NCBI RefSeq assembly: GCF_029894335.1
Contig: NZ_JARXZC010000001.1
Coordinates: forward strand, 62,001-126,000
Length of the DNA: 64,000 nt
Direction: 5' to 3'
From: Kitasatospora sp. MAP5-34
GTDB lineage: Bacteria; Actinomycetota; Actinomycetes; Streptomycetales; Streptomycetaceae
Shown: piece by piece, positions 34,470 to 43,517 of the stretch
How positions within the stretch are numbered: the stretch's first letter is position 1
Layout of the letters: each line of letters opens with the position of its first letter
Program-made: the position numbers and the translations under genes
Notes under the pieces: model-generated
What the model saw: the letters and a program-made list of their open reading frames with translations, nothing else
The model's database searches: none
Told to the model about the DNA's origin: nothing

Positions 34470-34874
34470 TCAGCGGCGCCTTCGGCGGCGGTGCAGCAGG
34501 GCTGCCCAGCCGGCGGTGAGGAGGGTGATCGCGGCCAGGGCCAGGAGCCAGTTGCGCAGGTAGGGGAGTGGCAGGAGGGTGGGGTTGCCGTGGTCCACGC
34601 CCGCCCGCAGGACGGCGGGCAGGGCGACTGCGGTGACGGCGGCGGCGAGGATGAGGCCGGTGCGGACGGGGGTGCTGCGGGCGACGGTGGCCCCGAGTGC
34701 ACAGGTCAGCGGTACCCACAGGCCGTCGTGGATCAGCAGTCCGCCGATGGCCCAGCGCAGGATGTCGAACGGGTGGTGGCCGAGGTCGATGTAGTGGTCG
34801 GTGGCGATCCCGTACAGGCCGAACCCGGTCAGGCCCAGGCCGGCCAGGGCGAGCAGTGTCCGTAGTGTGCGCAT
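34470..34874 (-). CDS. Small four-helix membrane protein coupled to the molybdo-oxidoreductase
   Basis: A 134-residue protein with four hydrophobic segments; it begins MRTLRTLLALAGLGLTGFGL and has HYIDLGHHPFDILRWAIGG, then ends in a run of Arg. Its ATG overlaps the stop of the oxidoreductase gene (TGATG), so both are made together. Similar small proteins follow molybdopterin oxidoreductase genes in actinomycetes. It may anchor or serve electron transfer; no catalytic residues are visible. Confidence 0.78.
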   Translation of the reverse strand: MRTLRTLLALAGLGLTGFGLYGIATDHYIDLGHHPFDILRWAIGGLLIHDGLWVPLTCALGATVARSTPVRTGLILAAAVTAVALPAVLRAGVDHGNPTLLPLPYLRNWLLALAAITLLTAGWAALLHRRRRRR

Positions 34875-36046
34875 CAGAGGATCTCCATCCGGGCGACCCA
34901 CTTGGTCTGCAGGACGCCGGGCCTGTTGGGTGCGATGATCCGGGCGGGGTAGCCGTGGTCGGGGTCGAGTACCTGTCCGTTCACCCGCAGCGCGAGGAGC
35001 GTCAGCGGGTCGCGGGCGTACGTCGCGGGCATGTCCATCACCCGGTACGGGCCGTCCGCCTCCAGCGAGGTGACCCGCAGCCGCGCCGACGCCGGTGCGC
35101 CGGCGCGGGCCAGCAGGTCGGCCACCCGGACTCCCGCCCAGCGGGCTGTGGCGCTCCAGCCCTCCACGCAGGCGATCGGCAACTCCGCCTCGTACTGCGG
35201 CATCGCGAGCAGCTGATCCATCGTCAGTTCGTACGGCTGCGGGCCGTCGACCCGCAGCCGCCAGTCGGCGGGCGCCGTGGTGGTGCCGGCCTGGGCGGCG
35301 GTGCGGTTGACCGGCAGGCCCTGCGGGCCGAGGTCCGGGCGGCGCGGGGCGAACAGGTCGAGGTGGCGCAGCCACGGCACGGTCTGCCCGGCGGTGGTGA
35401 GCGTGACAACGGCCACCGAGGCGGTCACCGCGCCGAGGAACGCCCGGCGCTGCGCCAGGCCGGGCCTGACCCGCCGCCAGTGTCGGGCGATCAGCGGCGC
35501 CTTGGCCGCGATGTGCAGCAGTAGCCCGCCGGTGGCCAGCCAGCCGACCCAGAAGTGCGTCTGGCGGAACGGGAACGGCCAGACGTACCACTGCAGGGTG
35601 TTGAGCAGCCCGGTGAACAGCTCCATCAGCATCGCGGCCACCAGCACCGCGATCCCGAGCCGCTCGAGCGCGTGGCCGACACTGCGGGCCGGCGGCCATT
35701 CGAAGAGTTTGGGATAGACCACCCAGAGCTTGGCGCCGAGCAGCGGGATCGCGGCGATGCCGCTGATCACGTGCAGCCCCTGGGTGATCTGGTACCCGCT
35801 GACCGGGCGGCTCGGCAGCCGGTTGGCGAGCCAACTCGGCGGCTGCTGAAGCAGATGGCTGAACAGGCCGGTCAGGAAGCAGGTGAGCAGCGCGGCGCCG
35901 AGCCAGCGGCCGAGCACCACGGCGGTGCGCGGGTCGTGCAGGGCCGACCGGAAGGTGCCTTCGCGCAGCGGCCCGCGCCGGAGGGCGTCCGGCGGGGTGG
36001 GCAGCGGGATGTCGTACGGCCTGCGGCGGGAGGTGTCGTCGTTCAC
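34874..36046 (-). CDS. Membrane-bound molybdopterin-dependent oxidoreductase (sulfite oxidase family)
   Basis: A 390-residue protein. Residues about 40-215 hold four hydrophobic segments with spaced His, like a cytochrome b561-type anchor (YQITQGLHVISGIAAIPLLG). Residues about 250-390 are the molybdopterin domain with the Mo-binding Cys in LPIACVEGWSATARWAGVRV and YPARIIAPNRPGVLQTKWV. It probably oxidises or reduces a small substrate outside the membrane using the quinone pool. Start is GTG at 36046 with no clear ribosome site. A TACGG direct repeat lies 47 bases upstream. Confidence 0.87.
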   Translation of the reverse strand: MNDDTSRRRPYDIPLPTPPDALRRGPLREGTFRSALHDPRTAVVLGRWLGAALLTCFLTGLFSHLLQQPPSWLANRLPSRPVSGYQITQGLHVISGIAAIPLLGAKLWVVYPKLFEWPPARSVGHALERLGIAVLVAAMLMELFTGLLNTLQWYVWPFPFRQTHFWVGWLATGGLLLHIAAKAPLIARHWRRVRPGLAQRRAFLGAVTASVAVVTLTTAGQTVPWLRHLDLFAPRRPDLGPQGLPVNRTAAQAGTTTAPADWRLRVDGPQPYELTMDQLLAMPQYEAELPIACVEGWSATARWAGVRVADLLARAGAPASARLRVTSLEADGPYRVMDMPATYARDPLTLLALRVNGQVLDPDHGYPARIIAPNRPGVLQTKWVARMEIL

Positions 36047-36092
36047 CGGTCCATCAGACCGCCCGCAGGGCCTCCCGAGCGGCTTCGACGTG

Positions 36093-36110
36093 CTTACGGA
36101 AGTCGTACGG
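36093..36110 (+). promoter_or_regulatory. TACGG-N6-TACGG direct repeat, copy 1
   Basis: CTTACGGAAGTCGTACGG, with half-sites 11 bases apart, lies between the divergent oxidoreductase and YbjQ-like genes. Matching copies are at 43945 and 48095. Tandem half-sites one helical turn apart suit an OmpR-family regulator. Confidence 0.5.
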
Positions 36111-36287
36111 ACAGTACGTGGGCGCTCGCGTCCCCCACTGGCGACCCTCCTGCCTGCCCGCCGACCGACCCCTGGCCGGCCACGAACACCCGCCCGATCA
36201 CGAGCCGGGCCGAGCGGAGCGAAACACGCAGGCTAATGTGCCAGTGGTCGGGTCTGCGGTCATGCGCCGGATGGGAGTGGATGACAG

Positions 36288-37322
36288 GTGTCGGAGTCAT
36301 GGAGCGGGAGCGGGCTGCCGCCGGCTGCGGCGGAGCGGATGGCCGAGGTGCGGGGGAGCGGGACGTGGTCCTCCGCACTCTCCACGGGTGAGTTCGCGGC
36401 GGTCCGCAGCGTCGGTTTCGAACCGGTCGGGCAGGTCATGGGCTCGGCCGTCTACCACGTCGGCCGCAGCGGGCGGTACTGGGGCTACCACGACTGTCTC
36501 TACCCCGGGGCGGGCTTCGGCTACAGCTTCGGCGGCGGGGCGGGCCCCGCGCCGGTGGCGCTCTCCGGTCAGGGGGCGCCGTCCGCCGCGCTTGTGGACG
36601 TGTTCGAACAGGCCCGGCGTACCGCGCTGGACCGGATGACCGCCGAGTGCGCCGCGCTCGGCGGTGACGGCGTGGTCGCCGCCGAGCTGACGATGGAGCC
36701 CTTCCCGGCACAGCCGAACTGCCTGGAGTTCAAGGTGATCGGCACGGCGGTCCGGGCCCAGGGGCCGGTACGGCCGAAGACCCCGTTCACCTCGCACCTG
36801 GACGGCCAGGGCTTCGCCAAGCTGGTGATGGCGGGCTGGGTGCCGGTGGAGCTGCTGGTGGGCATGTCCGTCGGGGTCCGCCACGACGACTACCGGACGC
36901 AGTCCCAGTCGTACTCCTGGCAGAACGTCGAGGTCACCGGGTGGAGCCAGTTGGTGCACGACGTCCGCGCCGATGCCCGGGGGCAGTTGCAGCGGCAGGG
37001 TGCGCGGCTGGGCGGGGACGGGGTCGTCCTGGCGAGCGGCTCGCTGCGGGTCTGGCGGGAGAGCTGCCTCCGGGCGGCCGGTCGTCTCAACTCGTCCGGG
37101 GAGCAGGAGGACCACGTCGCCGAGGCCACCATGGTCGGTACCACCATCGCGCGGTTCGAGGCGAAGAAGACCCGGCCCGCCACCCTCACGGTGATGCCGC
37201 TGGGCAACCGGGGCGACCGGCTGCGCAAACGGCTGGCGGCGGTGGCGTCCAGCCCGTACGGGGACCGCCTGGAGTACCGCAAGCTCGTCGAGGAGCTGAA
37301 CGACGTGGGCGGTCAGGGGTGA
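36288..37322 (+). CDS. YbjQ-like (UPF0145) two-repeat protein
   Basis: A 344-residue protein with two copies of a YbjQ-like domain: TGEFAAVRSVGFEPVGQVMG, GSAVYHV and ARRTALDRMTAECAALGGDG in the first, SHLDGQGFAKLVMAGWVPVE in the second. The family is annotated as heavy-metal binding from its fold but has no proven role. The start is GTG with GGAG ten bases upstream. The next gene encodes a shorter paralog. A C-terminal extension of about 60 residues is basic. Confidence 0.78.
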   Translation: MSESWSGSGLPPAAAERMAEVRGSGTWSSALSTGEFAAVRSVGFEPVGQVMGSAVYHVGRSGRYWGYHDCLYPGAGFGYSFGGGAGPAPVALSGQGAPSAALVDVFEQARRTALDRMTAECAALGGDGVVAAELTMEPFPAQPNCLEFKVIGTAVRAQGPVRPKTPFTSHLDGQGFAKLVMAGWVPVELLVGMSVGVRHDDYRTQSQSYSWQNVEVTGWSQLVHDVRADARGQLQRQGARLGGDGVVLASGSLRVWRESCLRAAGRLNSSGEQEDHVAEATMVGTTIARFEAKKTRPATLTVMPLGNRGDRLRKRLAAVASSPYGDRLEYRKLVEELNDVGGQG

Positions 37323-37415
37323 CCGGCCCGCCCGGAGCCGCTGAGCGCGTGCGTCGGGCAACCAACCGTCAGATCAGTACGTTCAAGTGGACAGAGTGGA
37401 CAAAGGGGTAGTCAG

Positions 37416-38246
37416 ATGACGAATCTCGACCCGACGGCCCAGGGGGTCCCGGCCGACGCCATGCGCCGACTCGCCGAGATGGAACCGGGCAAGCCCGGAT
37501 CGATCTTCACCAGCGACCTGTCGGTGAACGAGTTCCTGCTGGTACGCGAGGCCGGGTTCAAGCCGATCGGCCTGGTGCTGGGCAGCTCGATCTACCACGT
37601 GGGCATCCAGATCGGCCGCTGGGGCAAGAACCAGGAGCTGGGGACGCTCAGCCAGGCGATGTACCACGCGCGCGAGCTCGCGATGACCCGGATGGAGGCG
37701 GAGGCGGCGGCACTCGGGGCGGACGGCATCGTCGGTGTCCGACTCACCGTCGAGGCCCGGGAGTTCGGCAACGACGTGGCCGAGTTCATCGCCATCGGCA
37801 CGGCCGTCAAGGCGGACCGCCCGGCGCCGGGCGGCACCAGCTGGCTCAACAACAAGGGCCAGCCGTTCACCTCCGACCTCTCGGGCCAGGACTTCTGGAC
37901 GCTGATCCGCGCGGGGTACGCGCCGCTCGGCATGGTGATGGGCACCTGCGTCTACCACATCGCCCACCAGAAGATGGGCGCGGTCTTCTCCAACATGGGC
38001 AAGAACGTCGAGATCGAGCAGTTCACCCAGGCGCTCTACGACGCCCGCGAGTTGGCGATGGCGCGGATGCAGGCCGAGGCCGAGGCGCTGCACGCCGAAG
38101 GCGTGGTGGGCGTGCAGCTCAACGCGCACAACCACCGCTGGGGCGGGCACACCACCGAGTTCTTCTCGATCGGCACCGCCGTGCGACCGCTGCGCGAGGA
38201 CCACGAGATCGAGCGCCCGACGATGGTGCTCAGCCTGGACGGGTAA
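37416..38246 (+). CDS. YbjQ-like (UPF0145) two-repeat protein, paralog
   Basis: A 276-residue protein with two repeats: SDLSVNEFLLVREAGFKPIG, LGSSIYHVG and MEAEAAALGADGIVGVRL, then SDLSGQDFWTLIRAGYAPLG, GTCVYHIA and MQAEAEALHAEGVVGVQL. It is clearly related to the upstream protein. Soluble, no signal. GGGG precedes the ATG. The pair with the following small gene seems a conserved set in streptomycetes; function is unknown. Confidence 0.8.
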   Translation: MTNLDPTAQGVPADAMRRLAEMEPGKPGSIFTSDLSVNEFLLVREAGFKPIGLVLGSSIYHVGIQIGRWGKNQELGTLSQAMYHARELAMTRMEAEAAALGADGIVGVRLTVEAREFGNDVAEFIAIGTAVKADRPAPGGTSWLNNKGQPFTSDLSGQDFWTLIRAGYAPLGMVMGTCVYHIAHQKMGAVFSNMGKNVEIEQFTQALYDARELAMARMQAEAEALHAEGVVGVQLNAHNHRWGGHTTEFFSIGTAVRPLREDHEIERPTMVLSLDG

Positions 38247-38326
38247 CACACGTTGTGGAGGCGCGCCCGCGCCTCCACCACAGGGCGGGAATTCGGTCAT
38301 CGACGTACGAGAGTGCAGGGAATCCC

Positions 38327-38818
38327 ATGAGTGAGCACGATCCGTTGCCAGGCGTACCGGAGGGGGCGGGCCGGCCGCCGGAGCTGCCCGGCGACGCCGC
38401 ACCCGGCACCGGTCCTGCCGACTCGGGCACCTCGATCGACCTGCTGGCGGCGGCGCTGCGCCGCGACTCGGCCGATCTGGAGGTCTACGCCCAGGTCCTG
38501 ACCGGCGCGCTGGCCGAGGCACTGCCGCCCGGCGCGGTCGCGCTGGAGCGCAGGCGCAGCATGAGCGACCGGCTCGCCGGCCGGGCGGGCAAGGTCGAGA
38601 AGCTGGAGGTTTCGCTGGACGACCGGCGGCTCGTCCTGACCCTGGCGCACGGCCGCCCGGCCGGTGAGATCGCCACGGTCGTCCGGGGCGTGGTGCTCTC
38701 GCGCAAGCCGGTGCCGCTGGACGAGTGGGCGATGGCGCTGGCCTCCTCGCTCGCCGAACGCGCCCGCTCCGACGCCCGGGCCCGGGAGGCCCTGGAGAAG
38801 CTCCTGCTGGGCGGCTGA
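38327..38818 (+). CDS. Conserved hypothetical protein, soluble
   Basis: A 163-residue protein with a Pro/Gly-rich disordered N-terminus (about 1-35) and a compact domain with SIDLLAAALRRDSADLEVYA and KVEKLEVSLDDRRLVLTLAH. No motif for an enzyme is seen. AGGGAA precedes the ATG. Likely co-transcribed with the YbjQ-like genes (80-base gap). Confidence 0.75.
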   Translation: MSEHDPLPGVPEGAGRPPELPGDAAPGTGPADSGTSIDLLAAALRRDSADLEVYAQVLTGALAEALPPGAVALERRRSMSDRLAGRAGKVEKLEVSLDDRRLVLTLAHGRPAGEIATVVRGVVLSRKPVPLDEWAMALASSLAERARSDARAREALEKLLLGG

Positions 38819-38996
38819 CCACCGGTCAGGCCCCCGGTCCGCAGGCCGTGCCCCGGTCCGACGTCCGGCCCGACCTCCGGTGAGCAGCCGCCCAGGTGTC
38901 CCCTCCGGTTCCGTTCCGGCGCCCCCAACTAGGCTCGGGGGCGACACAGTGCCACCGACCTGGTGGCAGGACCGAGCTGGACGGGGGCCCCTACCC

Positions 38997-39500
38997 ATGC
39001 GCTACCTGATACGTGATCGCATGTTCGCCTTTCACGAGGAGGCGTGGATCGAGACCGAGCACCGGGAGAAGGTGTACAAGGTCAACCGGAAGCTGCTCCG
39101 GCTGCGGGGCACCTTCGCCTTCGTGGACACCCAGGGCGAGCAGGTGGCGAGCATCGTCAAGAAGGCCCTCACCTTCCACCACACCATCCTGATCAAGCAG
39201 GACGGCGTGGTGGAGGCGCGGATCAGCAAGCGGATCTTCAAGCTCTTCGGGGACCGCTTCAAGGTCCGGCTGCGGGACGGGCGACGGCTGCGGATAGTCG
39301 GCAACTTCTGGGACCGGGAGTTCGACATCCAGCACGAGGGAACCACCCTGGCCCACATCTCCCGGCGCTGGTTCAGCCTCCGGGACGCCTACGCGGTCGA
39401 TGTGATGAGCCGTCAGGACACCACGCTGCTGCTCATCCTTGCGGTCTGCGTGGACCACACCCTGCAGGACCTCAAGGGGGAGAAGCTCACCAACCTCTGA
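38997..39500 (+). CDS. LURP-one-related (LOR/DUF567) protein
   Basis: A 167-residue protein of the LOR superfamily, a twelve-stranded barrel related to Tubby. Family blocks seen are MRYLIRDRMFAFHEEAWIET, LLRLRGTFAFVDTQGEQVAS and VGNFWDREFDIQHEGTTLAH. No signal or membrane segment. Role in bacteria is unknown; phospholipid or stress roles were suggested for eukaryotic relatives. A -10-like TAGGCT lies about 65 bases upstream. The gene ends 15 bases before a convergent one. Confidence 0.85.
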   Translation: MRYLIRDRMFAFHEEAWIETEHREKVYKVNRKLLRLRGTFAFVDTQGEQVASIVKKALTFHHTILIKQDGVVEARISKRIFKLFGDRFKVRLRDGRRLRIVGNFWDREFDIQHEGTTLAHISRRWFSLRDAYAVDVMSRQDTTLLLILAVCVDHTLQDLKGEKLTNL

Positions 39501-39515
39501 GCCAGGGTGCCCGGC

Positions 39516-40055
39516 TCAGCCCGCTCCCGGAGGTGCGGGGAGCAGGCCCGCGTGCGTGTTCTCGGCCGCCGGGTGGGGGCCGGCGTGGAACCGGCCGTCG
39601 AGGAAGAGCAGGGGTGGTCCCGGTTCCGCGCGGTGTTCCAGGACGGTACCGGTCAGGATCACGTGGTCCCCGGCGGTGATCACCTGCTCCCGGCGGCACA
39701 CCAGGGTGGCGAGGACGCCCTCCAGCAGCGGTAGGCCGTACGGACCGGACAGCGGCCGCAGCCGCTCGAAGCGGTCGCCCGGCCCGGCGAACCGTACCGC
39801 CAGCCGGCGCTGGTCGGCGGCGAGCACGTGGACCGCGAAGTGCGGGCTGAGGGTGAAGGCCGGGCGATTGGCGGAGGCGCGGTTCAGGCACCAGAGCACC
39901 AGCGGCGGGTCCAGCGAGACCGAGGTGAAGGAGTTGACGGTCAGTCCGGCGGCCCGGCCGAGGTGGCGGGTGGTGACGACCGCCACGCCGGTGGCGTAGC
40001 GGCCGAGCACCTCCCGCAGCGCCCGGTGTCCGGAGGGTCCGTCGTCGTTGCTCAT
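39516..40055 (-). CDS. Flavin reductase-like FMN-binding protein
   Basis: A 179-residue protein of the flavin reductase (HpaC/NAD(P)H:FMN) family, with VLGRYATGVAVVTTRHLGRA, TVNSFTSVSLDPPLVLWCLN and HVLAADQRRLAVRFAG. It would reduce FMN for a partner monooxygenase or bind flavin itself. Its start overlaps the TPR gene by ATGA, so it belongs to the peptide-protease operon by translation coupling. No flavin monooxygenase is near, so the electron acceptor is unknown. Confidence 0.85.
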   Translation of the reverse strand: MSNDDGPSGHRALREVLGRYATGVAVVTTRHLGRAAGLTVNSFTSVSLDPPLVLWCLNRASANRPAFTLSPHFAVHVLAADQRRLAVRFAGPGDRFERLRPLSGPYGLPLLEGVLATLVCRREQVITAGDHVILTGTVLEHRAEPGPPLLFLDGRFHAGPHPAAENTHAGLLPAPPGAG

Positions 40056-42139
40056 CGGGCCGAGGCCACCATGCGGCGGCAGATCTCCAGGGCCGAGGCG
40101 ATGTCCTCGTCCTCGGGCGCGAGCGCGGACGCGGTGGTCAGGTCCGCCAGCGCCTCGTCCCAGCGGCCGGTGTCCTGGTAGACGAAGGCCCGGTTGTAGC
40201 GCAGCGCCGGATCGTCCGGCTCCAGCTCGACGGCATGCGCCAGGTCGGCCAGGGCGGCGGTCAGGTTGCCGGTCCGGTAGGCGACGGTGGCCCGGCCGGC
40301 CAGCGCCGTGATCATGCCGGGGTCGGCGGTCACCGCCCGGTCGAAGGACTCCTGGGCGGCTTTGAACTCCTCCCGCTCGGCCCGCACCTGCCCGAGCACC
40401 GCGTGCAGGTAGGGGTTCTCCGGGTCGCGCCGCAGGCCGTCGACGGCGTCCTGTTCGGCCGCCGCCAGGTCGCCCGCCTCCAGGTGGATGCCGGCCCGGT
40501 TGACGTACGCGTCGACGAAGTCGGGTTCCAGCTCCAGGACGTAGCTGAAGTCCGCGAGCGCGCCTTCGGTGTCGCCCTCGCCGAGCAGCAGGTCGGCCCG
40601 GTTGTAGTAGATCTCCGGGAAGGGCGGGGAGAGTTGGATGGCCCGCCGGTAGTCGGCGGCGGCCTCCTCGGGCCGGCCGAGACGGCGCAGGATGTTGCCG
40701 CGCTCGAGGTAGTGCTCGGCGTGGTTGGGGTCCTGCTCGATGACGACGGCGTAGTCGGCGAGCGCCTCGTCCAGCCGTCCGAGGCCGAGGTAGACCCGGG
40801 CCCGGTTGTTCTTGAGCACCGAGCGGTGCAGCCGGTGCTCGTCGGGGGTCAGCAGCTCGTCCAGCGAGGCGACGCACTCGTTCACCAGCCGCAACGCCTC
40901 GTCGAGGTCGCCCAGGTTGACCTCGACCAGCGCCTTGCCGTTCCGGTAGAACGCGCTCTGGAAGGCCCGTTCGCTGCGGTCCTCCAGCAACGAGGCTGTG
41001 GCGATCGCCGAGTTGAGCCAGGACTTGGCCAACTTCTCGTCGCGCTCCTCGGGTTCGTTGTGCCGGGTGTAGAGCATCGCGGTCGAGTACGCGGCCGCCA
41101 TGTGGACGGCCGGGCGGGTGGAGACCAGCCGGGCCTCGTCGTACAGCCGCATCGCCTCGTGGGTGCGGGACAGGATGGAGAGCGCCAGGCCCAGTTCCAG
41201 CGCGACGGCCCACCACTGGTGCTCCGACTCCCGGGGGTCGATCAGCGCCAGCCCGCGCTGCCCGTAGCCGACGGTGGCCTGGTAGAAGCCGATGCAGACA
41301 CAGTAATCCTGCGCGGCGTACAGCGCCTTGACGCCTGCGCCGGCCGGGTCGCTGCCGTGCTCCAGGTGGTACGGGATCGCGCCGAGGCGTAGCGACTGCT
41401 GGTCCAGGGCGGTCAGTTCGGCGGCCCGCCGGTCGTGCAGGGCGGCGCGAGCGGCGGGGTCGAGGTCGGCGTAGGCGTCGAGCAGGGCGGGCAGGTCGCT
41501 GGTGCCGTCCGTGCTGACGTACGCCCAGGCGGCGTCCGTACCGCTCCAGGAGCTCTCCGCCCGGACGGCGCTGAGCTGTTCGGTGTGGGCCCGCAGGTCG
41601 GCGAGCAGTTGCTCGTCCGGCAGGGTGTCGCCCGCCGAGCAGAGCACCACGCGGAGCCGGGCCGGGTCGGTGCGGCGGACCAGGGCCGCGAGGAACTCCA
41701 GGTCGGTGTGCTCGGCGTGGTCGACGTTCTCCACCACCAGCGTGCGCGGGCTGTCCGCCCGGAGGCAGGAGTGCAGGAACTCGACCAGGCCGTGCGAGAT
41801 CCGCCGGGTGCGCAGCCGGGCGTAGAACCTGGTCCGCTCGGTGGGGATCGCCATGGAGGTCAGCGTCTCCCGGGAGTTGGGCAGGATGCTGCTCAACTCA
41901 GGTGCTATCGACAGGAGTTCGATGTCGTACCGGCGTACGGTTGCCGGGTCCCGGTGCAGCGCCTCCGGTACCAGGGCGCGGGCCAGGGTGCCGGCCGCCG
42001 TGTACGGGCCGCGCAGGTTGAGGTGGGCGTCCACCGGCGGCAGCAGCGCGGGCGGCAGCTCCAGCGTAGCCGCCAGCGCGGACCGGTCCGTGCGCAGCCC
42101 GCCGAGGATCCAGAGGTGGCGGGGAAGTGCGTCGTCCAT
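40052..42139 (-). CDS. Large TPR-repeat protein with a degenerate ATPase-like N-terminus
   Basis: A 695-residue soluble protein. Residues about 1-200 resemble part of a STAND/AAA module (RTLVVENVDHAEHTDLEFLA looks like a Walker B region, and LRVVLCSAGD follows) but no Walker A is seen. From about residue 280 on there are at least eight TPR-like units, for example DYAVVIEQDPNHAEHYLERG and LADFSYVLELEPDFVDAYVN. TPRs bind peptides or partner proteins. The ATG has GAGGAGG upstream. It follows the PqqD-M50 protease gene by 32 bases and may hold substrate or assemble the system. Confidence 0.85.
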   Translation of the reverse strand: MDDALPRHLWILGGLRTDRSALAATLELPPALLPPVDAHLNLRGPYTAAGTLARALVPEALHRDPATVRRYDIELLSIAPELSSILPNSRETLTSMAIPTERTRFYARLRTRRISHGLVEFLHSCLRADSPRTLVVENVDHAEHTDLEFLAALVRRTDPARLRVVLCSAGDTLPDEQLLADLRAHTEQLSAVRAESSWSGTDAAWAYVSTDGTSDLPALLDAYADLDPAARAALHDRRAAELTALDQQSLRLGAIPYHLEHGSDPAGAGVKALYAAQDYCVCIGFYQATVGYGQRGLALIDPRESEHQWWAVALELGLALSILSRTHEAMRLYDEARLVSTRPAVHMAAAYSTAMLYTRHNEPEERDEKLAKSWLNSAIATASLLEDRSERAFQSAFYRNGKALVEVNLGDLDEALRLVNECVASLDELLTPDEHRLHRSVLKNNRARVYLGLGRLDEALADYAVVIEQDPNHAEHYLERGNILRRLGRPEEAAADYRRAIQLSPPFPEIYYNRADLLLGEGDTEGALADFSYVLELEPDFVDAYVNRAGIHLEAGDLAAAEQDAVDGLRRDPENPYLHAVLGQVRAEREEFKAAQESFDRAVTADPGMITALAGRATVAYRTGNLTAALADLAHAVELEPDDPALRYNRAFVYQDTGRWDEALADLTTASALAPEDEDIASALEICRRMVASAR

Positions 42140-42171
42140 GGGGGATTCCTCCTCGGTGAGACGACGTCGCG

Positions 42172-43374
42172 CTACGCGACGGTCGGTCGGGCGCGGCGAC
42201 GGTACTGACGGAGCGCCAGGACCCCGGCGAGCACCAGCTCGCCGAAGTTGAGCACCAGGAACAGGCAGACGTCGAAGATGTTCAGCGGTGACAGGTCGGC
42301 GCCCAGCTTGTGCAGGGCGAGCCGGGTGATGCTGATCGCCGCCGGGACGACGGCGGTGACCAGCAGGACGGTCAGCACCGCGTACCCGGCGACCATCAGC
42401 CACGAGTACCAGCGGGCGACGGCGGCGTCGCGGGGGTGCCAGTCGGCCTCGTCGACCAGCTTGTCGCGTCGGCCAAGCAGCCGGTTGACCCGGTTGGCTA
42501 TCAACTGGCGGGCGGCGGTGTGCAGGTCGTTGCAGCCCAGCACGGTGGTGGCCAGGTAGTACAGATCGGTGCGCAGGAAGAAGTAGAACTGCCAGGCGAG
42601 GCGCAGCACCACGCCGAAGGCCATCGAGAGGAAGAGCTTGCCGACCAGGCCGCCGAAGCCGCCGGCCGAGTGCAGGGCGGCGGCCCCGAGGGTGAGCGCG
42701 GCGATCGCCAGGACGTCCAGCAGCATGCCGGCGAGCATCGGCAGATACCGCTTTCGGCGCGGTACCGCGACCAGGCCGTCCAGTGAGGTCACGAAAACCA
42801 CGTAGTAGAACCTGCGACTGATCCGGAGCGTCGAGTTCAGTCCGAGCCGCCGTCCGGCGAGCGCGTGGAAGGCCTCGTGCAGCAGAATCCACGGCACCTG
42901 GCCGAGCACGATCCCGAGCATCAGCAGCACCAGCGAGGATCGTGTGAAGAACAAGTGCTGGTAGCTCGGCACCAGACTGTGGTCACGGACCATGGCCACC
43001 ACACCGGCGCCCGTGAGGAGCGCGTACGCCGCCCAGGCGACGGGGGAGAAGAGCGCCCGGCCGAGCCGTTGCCAACGCACCGGGGCGGCCTCGGCGGCCT
43101 CCTCGCCGTCCTGCACCAGCAGCTCGAATTCCGTCAGCACTTCGAGGAATTCGAGTATATCGACCTGATCTCCGAACTGCTCGGCGTACCAACGGGCCGA
43201 TTCGTTCGGTGAATGCCCTTCTTCAAGATGCCTGAGCAGTGCGGCGCCGTCGGTGGGGAAAAGGCCGTAGGAATTGATGTCCGCTCGCCCGACGGTGACC
43301 TCGTCGCCTTCTTCGAGATAGGTCAACGGGTGAACTCTGAGCGGCTTGTCCAGATCCACAGAAGTCGGGTCCAT
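42172..43374 (-). CDS. PqqD-like/M50 membrane metalloprotease
   Basis: A 400-residue protein. Residues about 10-100 (GRADINSYGLFPTDGAALLR, ESARWYAEQFG) look like a PqqD-type peptide-recognition domain. The rest is polytopic with the zinc site HEAFH in WILLHEAFHALAGRRLG, the HExxH of site-2 (M50) proteases, and possible Asp ligands in LDG and LLDV further on. Such a fusion should bind a small peptide and cut it in or near the membrane. GGGGAA precedes the ATG. The 28-codon peptide gene lies 143 bases upstream on the same strand. Confidence 0.85.
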   Translation of the reverse strand: MDPTSVDLDKPLRVHPLTYLEEGDEVTVGRADINSYGLFPTDGAALLRHLEEGHSPNESARWYAEQFGDQVDILEFLEVLTEFELLVQDGEEAAEAAPVRWQRLGRALFSPVAWAAYALLTGAGVVAMVRDHSLVPSYQHLFFTRSSLVLLMLGIVLGQVPWILLHEAFHALAGRRLGLNSTLRISRRFYYVVFVTSLDGLVAVPRRKRYLPMLAGMLLDVLAIAALTLGAAALHSAGGFGGLVGKLFLSMAFGVVLRLAWQFYFFLRTDLYYLATTVLGCNDLHTAARQLIANRVNRLLGRRDKLVDEADWHPRDAAVARWYSWLMVAGYAVLTVLLVTAVVPAAISITRLALHKLGADLSPLNIFDVCLFLVLNFGELVLAGVLALRQYRRRARPTVA

Positions 43375-43407
43375 TGCTTTCCCCAAGGTCGCCGGAAATC
43401 CTGGTGA

Positions 43408-43442
43408 CCGGCCCGGGGCACGACGAGCGGGCCCCGGGCCGG
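43408..43442 (-). terminator. Strong hairpin between the peptide gene and protease gene
   Basis: Perfect 12-bp arms CCGGCCCGGGGC and GCCCCGGGCCGG with an 11-base loop. Partial termination here would give much peptide mRNA and less protease mRNA, as in many RiPP operons. Confidence 0.75.
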
Positions 43443-43517
43443 CCTGCGGCGCCACCTCCAGGACCCGGCGGGTTCACCGGGGGTGGATGGCGCTTATCGC
43501 ATGGGTCGGGCCAGGGC

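Noticed and set aside
36094-36378. 94-codon reverse frame across the oxidoreductase/YbjQ gap
   Set aside because: Antisense to the start of the YbjQ-like gene, with no family features.
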